A stretch of 25,332 nucleotides of DNA from a virus: positions 1 to 25,332 of IMG/VR virus record IMGVR_UViG_3300031539_005008; one strand, 5' to 3'. The notes under the pieces are model-generated. The model had not been told where the DNA came from. It searched no databases and saw only the letters and a program-made list of their open reading frames with translations. A program made the position numbers and the translations under genes. Shown piece after piece: positions 8,073 through 15,276 of this stretch (position 1 is the stretch's first letter; each line of letters starts with the position of its first letter).

Positions 8073-9086
8073 ATGAGAGCAAGAGATTATATACCAGCCC
8101 TTAGATTTGGAGCAAGGATTTATCCTGATGATTTGGCCACTCCATTAACTTTCGGTAGATATTGGTATGTCGATGGAGATAATGGTGTCGATAACGACAA
8201 TAGTGGACAATCTATAGAGAAAGCGAAATTGACCATTCAGGCGGCCGTAACTGCAACAGATGCCGGAGACGTAATATTCGTTAAGACTTTGGCGATGTCT
8301 ACTGGAGCACTAGATCCCGTAAGTTATGACGAAACTATTATTATTCCGCCAGATAAGGATAGATTATCTCTCATAGGTGTCGGCACAGGGAGAACTCAAG
8401 GAGGACTTCCTCAAATTAAAATAGGAGCTGGATCAACGGCAATGTTAACGGTTAGAGCACCCGGTTGTTATATCTCTAATCTTGGATTTAACGGAGCAAG
8501 TTCAACTGGCGGGGGAATTTTGCTTGACGATGATGGGTCTACTAAAACTGCTTTTGGAACGACAATAGAAGGTTGTCATATCAAGAACTGCGCAGGGGCT
8601 ACGAGCGCCGATACTGGTGGAGGGATAATGTGGGCCGCGACTGGTGGTGCTTGGCAATCTCGTATTCAAAATTGTAGCTTTTTTAGATGTATGGGTGGAG
8701 TTGTTTTGATGGGGACAACTGGATCACGACCTGCAGATGTGGTTATAGAAGATTCTATCTTCTACACAAACGATACTGCATTGGTGGATTGCGATGTTTA
8801 CCTGATGGGTGGAAGTGGAGTAGATGGATTGCTTATCAATCGTTGTGTATTTGCCTCAAGAACTGTTCCTGCTTATGCCGGCACATCGAGATACCTGAAA
8901 CTGACTGGTTGCTCAGATGGATTGATAAGTAATAGCGTTGTTAACTGTCTTGGCAATGTGACAGCTACCGAACTTACTTGGGGGACTGCGGGAACAGGTG
9001 GATTTATCCCAACAGGAGTTGGAATAGCAAATTGCTACGGAGTATCAACGACTGCTGGAGAAACTGGAGAGATTAACAATCTCTAA
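8073..9086 (+). CDS. right-handed beta-helix virion protein
   Basis: 337 aa. The opening YWYVDGDNGVDNDNSGQS, then KAKLTIQAAVTATDAGDVIFV, is the standard entry into pectate-lyase-like right-handed beta-helices. Repeated short turns follow (SLIGVGTGRTQGG; CYISNLGFNGASS; TIEGCHIKNCAGA; RIQNCSFFRCMGG; VVIEDSIFYTNDT; LLINRCVFAS; GLISNSVVNC), each a helix coil with N/C stacks. Such proteins bind or cut polysaccharide as tailspikes or capsid-surface fibres. Being directly behind the coat gene, it could be a head decoration/fibre rather than a tailspike; no catalytic residue can be assigned by eye. Codons are more A/T-ending than in the capsid gene, hinting at a separate origin. Confidence 0.78.
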   Translation: MRARDYIPALRFGARIYPDDLATPLTFGRYWYVDGDNGVDNDNSGQSIEKAKLTIQAAVTATDAGDVIFVKTLAMSTGALDPVSYDETIIIPPDKDRLSLIGVGTGRTQGGLPQIKIGAGSTAMLTVRAPGCYISNLGFNGASSTGGGILLDDDGSTKTAFGTTIEGCHIKNCAGATSADTGGGIMWAATGGAWQSRIQNCSFFRCMGGVVLMGTTGSRPADVVIEDSIFYTNDTALVDCDVYLMGGSGVDGLLINRCVFASRTVPAYAGTSRYLKLTGCSDGLISNSVVNCLGNVTATELTWGTAGTGGFIPTGVGIANCYGVSTTAGETGEINNL

Positions 9087-9097
9087 TCTTCACTTAT

Positions 9098-9256
9098 ATG
9101 ACAAAACCCAAAAAAATAGAGAAAACTAAAGCTCCAAAAGAGAAACTGGAATTTGAGAAGATTTTGGGAGAGTGCCACGACGGTCAGGACTACAAACTTC
9201 AGATGAAAGACGGATCGGTAAAGATTGTTAGTAAGAAAGAGGTGGGCGGAGAATAG
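9098..9256 (+). CDS. small basic hypothetical protein
   Basis: 52 aa, ATG at 9098, TAG at 9254-9256. Lys-rich N-terminus (TKPKKIEKTKAPKEKLEFEK), then ILGECHDGQDYKLQMKDGS and a short basic end (KIVSKKEVGGE). The second half resembles a small beta-hairpin ('...G..y.v.l.DG....v'). The family is not recognised. The gap to the upstream stop codon is only 11 nt. Coding is supported by continuous charged composition and by fitting exactly between the beta-helix gene and the structured RNA leader that follows its stop. Confidence 0.5.
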   Translation: MTKPKKIEKTKAPKEKLEFEKILGECHDGQDYKLQMKDGSVKIVSKKEVGGE

Positions 9257-9396
9257 AACCTTCCTTGTGGGTTCGCCCAGGCCCTTTATGGGGCCTGGGA
9301 CGAGCTAATAAGGTTCGCAACATCGAGTTTCCTCAATGGCGATCGAGCCAGTGGAGGTGAAAGGTCGGATGCTGTAATTTAAATAGAAAAACTAAA
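9257..9396 (+). promoter_or_regulatory. structured intergenic leader with two hairpins
   Basis: Beginning on the base after the TAG: AACCTT (9257-9262) pairs with AAGGTT (9310-9315). It encloses a perfect 9-bp stem, CCCAGGCCC (9276-9284) with GGGCCTGGG (9291-9299), loop TTTATG, extended by TCG/CGA across one bulged A. A second hairpin follows: CCTC (9331-9334) with GAGG (9354-9357), and inside it TGGC (9337-9340) with GCCA (9347-9350), loop GATCGA. The rest is A/T-rich up to the ATG at 9397. It looks like a folded 5' leader or processing element; no known riboswitch class was recognised. Confidence 0.55.
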
Positions 9397-10101
9397 ATGA
9401 AACAGATTACATTTCAATCAGTTTTCGATACGCCGGCTGTGAAGATGGCCAATTCTAATGAGATCGGGATGACTCCAGACGGCAGACTCTGGCATTATCT
9501 TTATGCGACAGAAGCCATAACCAAACACATGGTGACCAGTAGGCCAGCAGTCACTGGAGTAGACACGGTTTCATCGTCTTTGGAACCAGGTAGCACGACC
9601 AACTACATCTATATTACCGAAGCAGCTGCTGGATGGACTGTTGGAGCTTACCAAGATCATTGGGTTATAGTTGATTCGGGGACTGGAGTCGGTCAGTTGG
9701 GAAAGATAAAAAATAATACCGCTGACACATTGGAACTCTATTCTGACTATGCATTCACGACAGTATTGGCGGTGGCCGATTCGGACATTACCATTCTTCA
9801 TCAACCGGATGCGGAAAAAATCGCCGTCACCAATCAGTACACCGAACCCAACGGGATAGCGCAAGTGTCATTCGCTGCATACGATTACGGATGGTTTCTC
9901 GTTCGAGGAATCGGTGGAGTGATTATGGGAACCGGAGCTGGGACAATCAACTATAACGCTTGTCCTGGAGATGACACCGAAGGGTATGCCGTAAATATGG
10001 ATGCTGGAGATACGTTAGAGGAGTTTGCTCCACTTGGAAGACTTGTAGCCGTTTCAGACACAGCAGATAAGGCGTGTCTGATAGACGTAAAGATAATATA
10101 G
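9397..10101 (+). CDS. virion protein with small beta-domain (decoration-type, putative)
   Basis: 234 aa. The N-terminus (KQITFQSVFDTPAVKMANSN) is followed by DGRLWHYLYATEAI. Residues about 60-130 form a compact beta-domain (AYQDHWVIVDSGTGVGQLGKI, then NTADTLELYSDYAF). The C-terminal part, AAYDYGWFLVRGIGGVIMGT, and LGRLVAVSDTADKACLIDVKI, matches a pattern common in small structural proteins beside capsid genes of environmental phages ('...yGwvq..G...', then a decay to 'iG..l.....g...v.l'). Likely a head decoration or minor capsid protein; no enzymatic signature. The start has only A-rich sequence upstream (AAAACTAAA). Confidence 0.6.
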   Translation: MKQITFQSVFDTPAVKMANSNEIGMTPDGRLWHYLYATEAITKHMVTSRPAVTGVDTVSSSLEPGSTTNYIYITEAAAGWTVGAYQDHWVIVDSGTGVGQLGKIKNNTADTLELYSDYAFTTVLAVADSDITILHQPDAEKIAVTNQYTEPNGIAQVSFAAYDYGWFLVRGIGGVIMGTGAGTINYNACPGDDTEGYAVNMDAGDTLEEFAPLGRLVAVSDTADKACLIDVKII

Positions 10102-10110
10102 AACTTTCTC

Positions 10111-10194
10111 CCAGCGACCTGCTTGTGGCTGGTCGTTGGATAGAGGGTTTTAAACCCTAAAGGTCGTATTACTTTTAATCATTAAAGATTAAAG
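10111..10194 (+). promoter_or_regulatory. three consecutive hairpins between virion genes
   Basis: First: CCAGCGACC (10111-10119) pairs with GGTCGTTGG (10131-10139), one G-U. Second: AGGGTTT (10144-10150) with AAACCCT (10152-10158) around a single T, a near-palindrome. Third: CTTTTAATC (10172-10180) with GATTAAAG (10187-10194), loop ATTAAA. All lie within the 104-nt gap between stop 10101 and ATG 10206. No clean U-run follows the first stem. Confidence 0.55.
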
Positions 10195-10205
10195 TTTACA
10201 CGAAT

Positions 10206-10706
10206 ATGAATATAGCAGAAAGAGAAGCGGAAGAAATCGGACGGAGGATAGTCCGATTCACAAATATAGACAACGAAAGTTTCACCCACTCTTATCATGG
10301 AGTGTCTATCACCATCCGCGCCGGAGAAAGTTATATAGGAAGATTTCCTGAGTGTAATCATCTTGCCACTCATCTGGCCAGGAAGATGCTTTCAAGGGAA
10401 GCCAAAAAAAAGGTTTCCAGAAATGAGCCGGTAAAACTTTGGACACCAGAGCAGGTGGAAGAATACAGAGGCAGGATCCTAACTCCTATGGGGAACGAGG
10501 CGCCATCCTCACCTCCGACCGCGGAGGAAAAAAGAAAGGAGGACTTAAAAAAGATTGAGCATGAGTTTCCTCCATCTCCTACTTCTCCGGTCACTAAAAA
10601 GGATGTGATAGAAGAACTGAAAAAGCGTGGAGTGGATGCCGATGTGAAGAAATCACTAAAGGAACTTTTACAGGATCTCATGGATCTCGAAGCGCAGGGA
10701 AAATAA
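10206..10706 (+). CDS. virion-region protein with C-terminal HeH/SAP-like helices
   Basis: 166 aa. The N-terminal part (IVRFTNIDNESFTHSYHGVS, then ITIRAGESYIGRFPECNHLA and HLARKMLSREA) matches a small protein often found after the capsid gene in environmental phages ('f.np...ft..w.g..y.i.pGe......a.hla.hla...l'). The middle is a Pro/Ser/Glu linker (residues about 95-125). The end, VTKKDVIEELKKRGVDADVKK, then SLKELLQDLMDLEAQGK, looks like a SAP/HeH-type helix-extension-helix. Role unknown; the helical tail could bind DNA or a head protein. The start lacks a Shine-Dalgarno site. Confidence 0.62.
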   Translation: MNIAEREAEEIGRRIVRFTNIDNESFTHSYHGVSITIRAGESYIGRFPECNHLATHLARKMLSREAKKKVSRNEPVKLWTPEQVEEYRGRILTPMGNEAPSSPPTAEEKRKEDLKKIEHEFPPSPTSPVTKKDVIEELKKRGVDADVKKSLKELLQDLMDLEAQGK

Positions 10707-10713
10707 GGAATAA

Positions 10714-10742
10714 AAGGGGGGTGGCAATTTGCCCCTCCCCTT
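10714..10742 (+). promoter_or_regulatory. G/C-rich hairpin between virion genes
   Basis: AAGGGGGGTGGC (10714-10725) pairs with GCCCCTCCCCTT (10731-10742), with one mismatch and one wobble, loop AATTT. It begins 7 nt after the stop codon of the preceding gene and ends 47 nt before the next ATG. The six consecutive G are notable in this A-rich intergenic DNA. It is followed by CCGG rather than T's, so termination is not obvious. Confidence 0.6.
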
Positions 10743-10789
10743 CCGGAGATAAAGGTCAAATAGAAAGGTTTTAATAAAGTAATAATAAA

Positions 10790-11113
10790 ATGTCCACACC
10801 AAAACAATTACACGGAGAACCTTTTCAAGTTACGGCAACCCACGCAACAGCGGCATCGGCATCGAAGGCGGTCGCAACAGGAAAGGTTCATTATATCACT
10901 GACGCCTCGGCATCCTCGGACAAGGCCGGAGCCATTCTACTTATAAAGGACGGAACGACGGTCATATGGCAAGTTCAGATGGGGGCCAATGGAAGCGTAA
11001 ACCTTCACTTCGTCCAACCATTAAAGGGAACATCCGGTGCGGCAGTTAGTGTCGATGTCGATGGCACGAGCGCATGCAAGGCGAATATAGCTGGATTTAC
11101 CGTTAAACAATAA
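10790..11113 (+). CDS. small virion (decoration-type) protein
   Basis: 107 aa, Ala/Ser/Thr/Gly-rich and almost free of aromatic residues except in short strands. The order is VTATHATAASASKAVATGKV, HYITDASASSDKAGAILLIK, TTVIWQVQMGANGSVNLHF, PLKGTSGAAVSVDVDGTSAC, then AGFTVKQ. This is an all-beta protein, resembling small capsid or tail accessory jelly-rolls of environmental phages, but no named family is certain. It is separated from the next gene by 4 nt. The start context AATAATAAAATG has no Shine-Dalgarno sequence. Confidence 0.6.
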   Translation: MSTPKQLHGEPFQVTATHATAASASKAVATGKVHYITDASASSDKAGAILLIKDGTTVIWQVQMGANGSVNLHFVQPLKGTSGAAVSVDVDGTSACKANIAGFTVKQ

Positions 11114-11117
11114 AAAA

Positions 11118-11687
11118 ATGTCGTTATTAGCAGACGTTTTCAACGGAATAAAGCAGAGGTTCGTTTATGATCCCACGATAAAGGCATTTGACAACCTTTT
11201 CTTCAAGAAAGTTTCCGGAACTCCGAGCATGGTCACAGGAGATATAAGGTTAACCTCGGCCGTAATATCGAGTTACTCCCAATATACTTATGGGGATTTT
11301 GAGTTTATAGTTAATGTTCCCGTAGCGCCGACGGTCGCCCAATCAAAGTATTGGGGAATGAGGAACACCGCCACGGAAAGGGGGGCGATGTTTTTCGACA
11401 TAACCAATGACATATTCTCCTTCAAGAGCTATGACAACGACGGGAATCTGGTTAGCACGACGATACCGTGGAACCAGGCGAGCCAGACATGGAATGGAAA
11501 CTTCATCAAGTACAAGATAGTTTGGGACGAGTCGGGGGTAAAGGCGTATGCCGACGAGTTGTTGGTCGCCACCCATAAGGTGGGAGATCACAGTCTGCCT
11601 CTGCCCCTTAAGGTTGCAAACGGAAACGCAGATAACATGGACATAGATTATATTTTAATGGCTAAAATAGGATCATTCGTATCATGA
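11118..11687 (+). CDS. concanavalin A-like lectin/glucanase-fold protein
   Basis: 189 aa. Strand order and spacing fit a ConA-like/LamG beta-sandwich: RLTSAVISSYSQYTYGDFEF (first sheet), SKYWGMRNTATERGAMFFDI (the typical 'fWGlr...g..fei'), TWNGNFIKYKIVWDESGVKA, then YADELLVATHKV (the typical 'y.I.W....v.fyvdg.lvatH'). GH16 catalytic acids (ExDxxE) are not visible, so carbohydrate binding is more likely than hydrolysis. A short N-terminal helix (SLLADVFNGIKQRF) may dock it to the virion. It overlaps the next gene by ATGA. Confidence 0.68.
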   Translation: MSLLADVFNGIKQRFVYDPTIKAFDNLFFKKVSGTPSMVTGDIRLTSAVISSYSQYTYGDFEFIVNVPVAPTVAQSKYWGMRNTATERGAMFFDITNDIFSFKSYDNDGNLVSTTIPWNQASQTWNGNFIKYKIVWDESGVKAYADELLVATHKVGDHSLPLPLKVANGNADNMDIDYILMAKIGSFVS

Positions 11688-12022
11688 CAATAATTATTTT
11701 AGTTTTAATAATTATATTTTCAGGGACAGTCGTATTTTACCCAAGATACTTATCAAAAATCATCTCAAAGGCGTTCTCGCAGGACACAAAGCGACTGGCG
11801 GACAATTCCGAGAAGTTTGCAGAAGAGGTAAAAAATCTGACGGAAAACCAAAAAAGGATGATAGATGGATATTTCCATAGCATAGAGATATATCTTAAAG
11901 AAACATCCAGTATCCTCGAGAAGTTAAAAGAGAGAGACGAAATAATAGCAACGGCGATTTCTGACGGAAATGTCAAGCTGGGTGCTTTTTTAGAAACATT
12001 AAGGGAAGAAAAGAATAAATGA
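11684..12022 (+). CDS. membrane-anchored coiled-coil protein
   Basis: 112 aa. Residues about 2-19 (TIIILVLIIIFSGTVVFY) are a single N-terminal transmembrane segment. From about residue 30 the protein is a long amphipathic helix (DNSEKFAEEVKNLTENQKRM, then EIYLKETSSILEKLKERDEI), probably a coiled coil. Both ends overlap neighbours by ATGA (11684-11687 and 12019-12022), linking it to the lectin-fold gene and the signal-peptide adhesin gene. It could be a membrane anchor or partner for the adhesin, or a holin-like protein displaced from the lysis group; family not recognised. Confidence 0.62.
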   Translation: MTIIILVLIIIFSGTVVFYPRYLSKIISKAFSQDTKRLADNSEKFAEEVKNLTENQKRMIDGYFHSIEIYLKETSSILEKLKERDEIIATAISDGNVKLGAFLETLREEKNK

Positions 12023-14610
12023 GAAAGATACTGCATATTTTAATATTATCAATCCTGGTTCCATTTTCTGTCCTGGCATTGTTATCTCCAGGTAATGACG
12101 GGATATTACAACCAGGGATTTTGTATTTAGACGATGCTAACGTTTATTTTACCGATTCTAATTGGCAGTTAGGATCAAACACCATTAGAATAGCCAAAGG
12201 TTGGTTCACTGATCTGGACGTTTCCGGGGTTTTTACTCTTGGAGGAACAGTCGGGCCTGGAGGAATAAATCTACCAGATAACGTAAAAGCGATATTTGGA
12301 ACAGGAAACGATGCCGCCGTCTATTATAATGGAACGGATTTAATAATAGACCCGAAAGAAGTGGGGGCAGGAGTAGTTAATCTTAATGGAGGCAATTTCA
12401 CCACCACAGGCACTCTCGGGGCTGGCATATTAAACACAGGAAAGATTTATTTAAACACTACTTCTATATTAGATGGAGTACAAGCAGGACAAGCAACAAT
12501 TACAGGTCATATTATTCCTGTAGCTACTGGAAGCTATAATTTAGGAAGTGCTTCTCGGAGATGGTATGGACTATATACTTCAGACCTAATACATACTACA
12601 GGCACTATAACAGGAATGTCTCTAACAGATGGGACAGCAACTTTATCGGGGGGGAATATAACAGGAATGGGTAATATCACAGGAACAGATGTTGATATTA
12701 GTGCTGGAACAGGCAATTTCACCACCACAGGCACTCTCGGAGCAGGAGCAGCCACAGTAACTTCACTTAACGCAGGTTCAGGGGCGATTACAACATCAGG
12801 TAATATAAGTGCGACAGGAGCGGGGCAATTCCTCGCTGGAACAGGGACTTACGCTTATAGTTTCACAGGCGACCCTGACACTGGATTTGGGACACAAGGA
12901 GTGGCGAACTATCTTGCTTTTATTGCTGGGGGGTCTACGAAATTAGTTATATCGTCAACTGGGGTTACATTTCCAGCGGGCGGGCCAATCGGGGTGTATG
13001 ACAGCACGGCAAACGCCGCTACAATAAATATCTGGCGGGGGCTGAAAAGAAACAGCACCAACTATCCAAGTTTAAATCAGGAGATAGTGGAACTTCAAGG
13101 CAGAACTTGGACAGGAACGGGAGGGACAGATGTTGATACTGGGAGTATCGCTTTGGTTTGCGATGAAAACCACACCGCAACTGCGAGGGGAACAAGGTGG
13201 GAATTTTACACGACTCCGAATACAAACTCTGTGCCCGCATTGGTTTGGACAATGGACAGCGACGGGACTCTGATGTCAGGGGCTCTCGGAGTAAGCGCGT
13301 ATAACATTTTAACCGCAGGCAATATAGGGGGGGCATCTCTTTCGTTGGTATCATTAACCAGTTTTATCAGTATGGGGAACGGGAATACCGTTGCCGCGTT
13401 AAACTCGGGCGGTTTTGGATTCTCCAATACCGTAAGCGGGGCTAATTCTTTTGGGTTTGGAGATACCAATTTCGTAACTGGAGTTACCTCAATGGCGGAA
13501 GGGACTATGAATCTTGTAAGCGGAGGCAGTTCAGTCGGATTCGGAGAATCCAATGTCGTAAGCGGGAACATTTCCTCTGGGATAGGTTCTGGCGTCAGGT
13601 CATTAAAGGAAGCCACTCACACAATCGGTTACACCAATGTCGTCAATAACACTCCGAGCAATTTCGCCGTAGGGTTCGGGGCAAAAGATTTTGAAGTGAG
13701 AGCCAACTCCGCAAGGGTTCTTGGGGATTTATTCGTTGCGAATAAGAGTTCTGTCGGCGCGGAATTGGTCACAAACGGAAACTTCACGGGGAGCGCCGCC
13801 GGGTGGACGCTTGGAGCGGGCTGGCAGTATGTTTCCAATCTTGTAAGAAAGAATGCCGATGGCGTGGGAACGCTTGCCCCGACCGTTCCGATTACGATAG
13901 TGGCGGGAAATACCTATTACGTAAAGTTCACGATATCCTCTTGGACGGTGGGTTCTATGACTCCCACTATCGGGGGGGTTACATTGGACACGGTTGCCGC
14001 CAGCGGACAATACAAAGAAGTTATTACGGCTACTACAACCGACAATCTTGTATTTACCCCGAATGAAGCAAACTCAAGATTTTATATTGACACAGTTTCG
14101 GTTACGCAGATTACGGGAGGGAATTTAACTGCGTTGGGAGATTTGGTTTTCGCTGGGGCTGGTTCAGGGCTTCCTTACGGGGAAATATACGGACACGATG
14201 TTGATGAAGATTTGGTTATGGCGGCACAAGACACTTGGTATCAGTGTATATCTTTTGACACTAACGGATTGAATAATCTTACAACGCTTGACCACACAAA
14301 CGACCATATCACGATAGTAAAAACAGGAGTTTATAAATTATTTATGAACTGCTCGGTTTCTTCGGCAACGGCGGAAGATTGGGTTATAAGCCCTTTTAAA
14401 AATAACGGGGCGACGCAATTCGCTTGTGCCGATGTTCATTTCACATCAATAGCAGGAGCGAAAGAAATCACAGCCAGCAATAGTTGCTTGGTTTCGCTGA
14501 CGGCAGGGGACACAATAGAGGTTTGGGCTATGAGGACGACAAGCGGGGCGGCTTCAAAGACCCTTATAATCAACAGCGTCGGATTAAATTTAGTAATGAT
14601 TGGAGGTTAA
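12019..14610 (+). CDS. modular adhesin / receptor-binding fibre with signal peptide
   Basis: 863 aa. It starts with a classical signal peptide (MRKILHILILSILVPFSVLA, cleavage likely after VLA at residue 20), unusual for a virion protein. Then come fibre-type repeats: GNFTTTGTLGAG occurs twice, and NLGSASRRWYGLYTSDLI near residue 173 is a common tail-fibre phrase. YSFTGDPDTGFGTQGVANYL follows. Residues about 450-527 resemble YadA-head repeats (GFSNTVSGANSFGFGDTNFV, then GFGESNVVSGNISSGIGSG). Residues about 580-694 look like a CBM4/9-type carbohydrate-binding module (LVTNGNFTGSAAGWTLG). Residues about 714-863 resemble a C1q/TNF jelly roll (HDVDEDLVMAAQDTWYQ). Likely a trimeric surface or host-binding protein. 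The signal peptide leaves open whether it is in the virion or displayed on the infected cell. Confidence 0.78.
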   Translation: MRKILHILILSILVPFSVLALLSPGNDGILQPGILYLDDANVYFTDSNWQLGSNTIRIAKGWFTDLDVSGVFTLGGTVGPGGINLPDNVKAIFGTGNDAAVYYNGTDLIIDPKEVGAGVVNLNGGNFTTTGTLGAGILNTGKIYLNTTSILDGVQAGQATITGHIIPVATGSYNLGSASRRWYGLYTSDLIHTTGTITGMSLTDGTATLSGGNITGMGNITGTDVDISAGTGNFTTTGTLGAGAATVTSLNAGSGAITTSGNISATGAGQFLAGTGTYAYSFTGDPDTGFGTQGVANYLAFIAGGSTKLVISSTGVTFPAGGPIGVYDSTANAATINIWRGLKRNSTNYPSLNQEIVELQGRTWTGTGGTDVDTGSIALVCDENHTATARGTRWEFYTTPNTNSVPALVWTMDSDGTLMSGALGVSAYNILTAGNIGGASLSLVSLTSFISMGNGNTVAALNSGGFGFSNTVSGANSFGFGDTNFVTGVTSMAEGTMNLVSGGSSVGFGESNVVSGNISSGIGSGVRSLKEATHTIGYTNVVNNTPSNFAVGFGAKDFEVRANSARVLGDLFVANKSSVGAELVTNGNFTGSAAGWTLGAGWQYVSNLVRKNADGVGTLAPTVPITIVAGNTYYVKFTISSWTVGSMTPTIGGVTLDTVAASGQYKEVITATTTDNLVFTPNEANSRFYIDTVSVTQITGGNLTALGDLVFAGAGSGLPYGEIYGHDVDEDLVMAAQDTWYQCISFDTNGLNNLTTLDHTNDHITIVKTGVYKLFMNCSVSSATAEDWVISPFKNNGATQFACADVHFTSIAGAKEITASNSCLVSLTAGDTIEVWAMRTTSGAASKTLIINSVGLNLVMIGG
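12391..12740 (+). repeat. 29-bp direct repeat inside the adhesin gene
   Basis: A 29-bp segment at 12391-12419 (beginning GGCAATTTCACCACC) is repeated exactly at 12712-12740, 321 bp apart and in the same reading frame (107 codons). Both copies encode GNFTTTGTLG. The region between is fibre-repeat sequence, so this is probably a duplicated fibre module kept identical at DNA level by recent duplication or recombination. Confidence 0.85.
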
Positions 14611-14623
14611 TAAAATAAAAAAT

Positions 14624-14815
14624 ATGACATACATAAAAATATCAGACATAGATTTCAAAGAAGTAAAGTCGCAGGAAATTATTTACAATATCCCGAAGCT
14701 TAAAAGACAGAAGGAAATCCTTTTGGAGCAAAAAAATATCACGGGGAAAAAGATAGAAGAAATTGACGCTTTACTCTTGGAAGCGGAAAAATTAGGAATA
14801 AAAATAACAGAATAA
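14624..14815 (+). CDS. small helical protein
   Basis: 63 aa from the ATG at 14624. An in-frame TTG at 14600 is inside the previous gene and poorly placed. The sequence is helical and charged: IPKLKRQKEILLEQKNITG, then KIEEIDALLLEAEKLGI, probably a two-helix coiled coil. Small proteins of this shape often sit directly behind phage fibre genes, where some act as fibre chaperones, but no family is recognised. The stop codon overlaps the start of the next gene by one base (TAATG), so translation is probably coupled. A-rich leader, no Shine-Dalgarno sequence. Confidence 0.62.
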   Translation: MTYIKISDIDFKEVKSQEIIYNIPKLKRQKEILLEQKNITGKKIEEIDALLLEAEKLGIKITE

Positions 14816-15078
14816 TGGAAAAAAACTGGGAAGATTTTATTTATAAGAAAGTCAGCTTATGGACTTCAATTATTGCTCTTTTAGGAGTGGTAATCACCGC
14901 TACCTTTTTTGTGGCGGGAATACAAACAGAACTGGCTTTGATAAATCAGAAACTGGACAACCACATATCGCATATGGGCGAAGTAGTTGATGAAAACAAT
15001 AAAGTGATTAAAGAAAATCGGGATAATGTGGTAAAATTAAAGGTGGATATTGCCGAAATAAAAGCACTTTTAAAGTAG
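14815..15078 (+). CDS. holin-like / XhlA-like membrane protein
   Basis: 87 aa. It has an N-terminal amphipathic stretch (EKNWEDFIYKKVSLWTS), one transmembrane segment (residues about 18-36, IIALLGVVITATFFVAGIQ) and an amphipathic tail with heptad-like pattern (IAEIKALLK). Small size, one membrane segment and a helical charged end resemble XhlA-type or class III phage holins. Its position 0.8 kb before an M23 peptidase supports a lysis role. Alternative: a generic membrane anchor. The gene is separated from the peptidase gene by the structured region 15090-15640, as if something had been inserted into the lysis group. Confidence 0.6.
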   Translation: MEKNWEDFIYKKVSLWTSIIALLGVVITATFFVAGIQTELALINQKLDNHISHMGEVVDENNKVIKENRDNVVKLKVDIAEIKALLK

Positions 15079-15092
15079 GTTCTTAATTTTGC

Positions 15093-15266
15093 GCTGGGTT
15101 TAAACTGAACGCCGTCAACGAATACGGCTTGGGCATAGACACGCCCAGAGGGCAAAAGCCCAGAGTTCTATGCCCGAGAAATAACAGAGGTAGAAAGTCC
15201 TTTAGCACTCCTTACTGGCAGGTAGCGTTAAATCGCAAGTTCGCTATAAAATGTTTTAAGCCCAGC
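15093..15266 (+). ncRNA. candidate multi-stem structured RNA
   Basis: A closing stem of GCTGGG (15093-15098) with CCCAGC (15261-15266), continued by TTAAAC with GTTTTAA, brackets three internal elements. They are GCCGT (15111-15115) with ACGGC (15124-15128); a 12-bp stem CTTGGGCATAGA (15128-15139) with TCTATGCCCGAG (15167-15178); and TAGCG (15223-15227) with CGCTA (15242-15246). Inside the 12-bp stem, GGGC (15150-15153) can pair either with GCCC at 15143-15146 or with GCCC at 15158-15161, a switch-like choice. An overlapping open frame (to 15314) has no ribosome site and looks accidental. It matches no RNA family I know. Confidence 0.4.
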
Positions 15267-15276
15267 ACCAAATTCG

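Noticed and set aside
12019-14610. Diversity-generating retroelement target in the adhesin
   Set aside because: No reverse transcriptase or template repeat with adenine-specific differences is visible in the window; the 29-bp repeat is exact.
15093-15266. Group I intron, hammerhead or HDV-like ribozyme, or retron RNA
   Set aside because: No conserved core motifs were found, no reverse transcriptase is present, and no interrupted gene flanks it.
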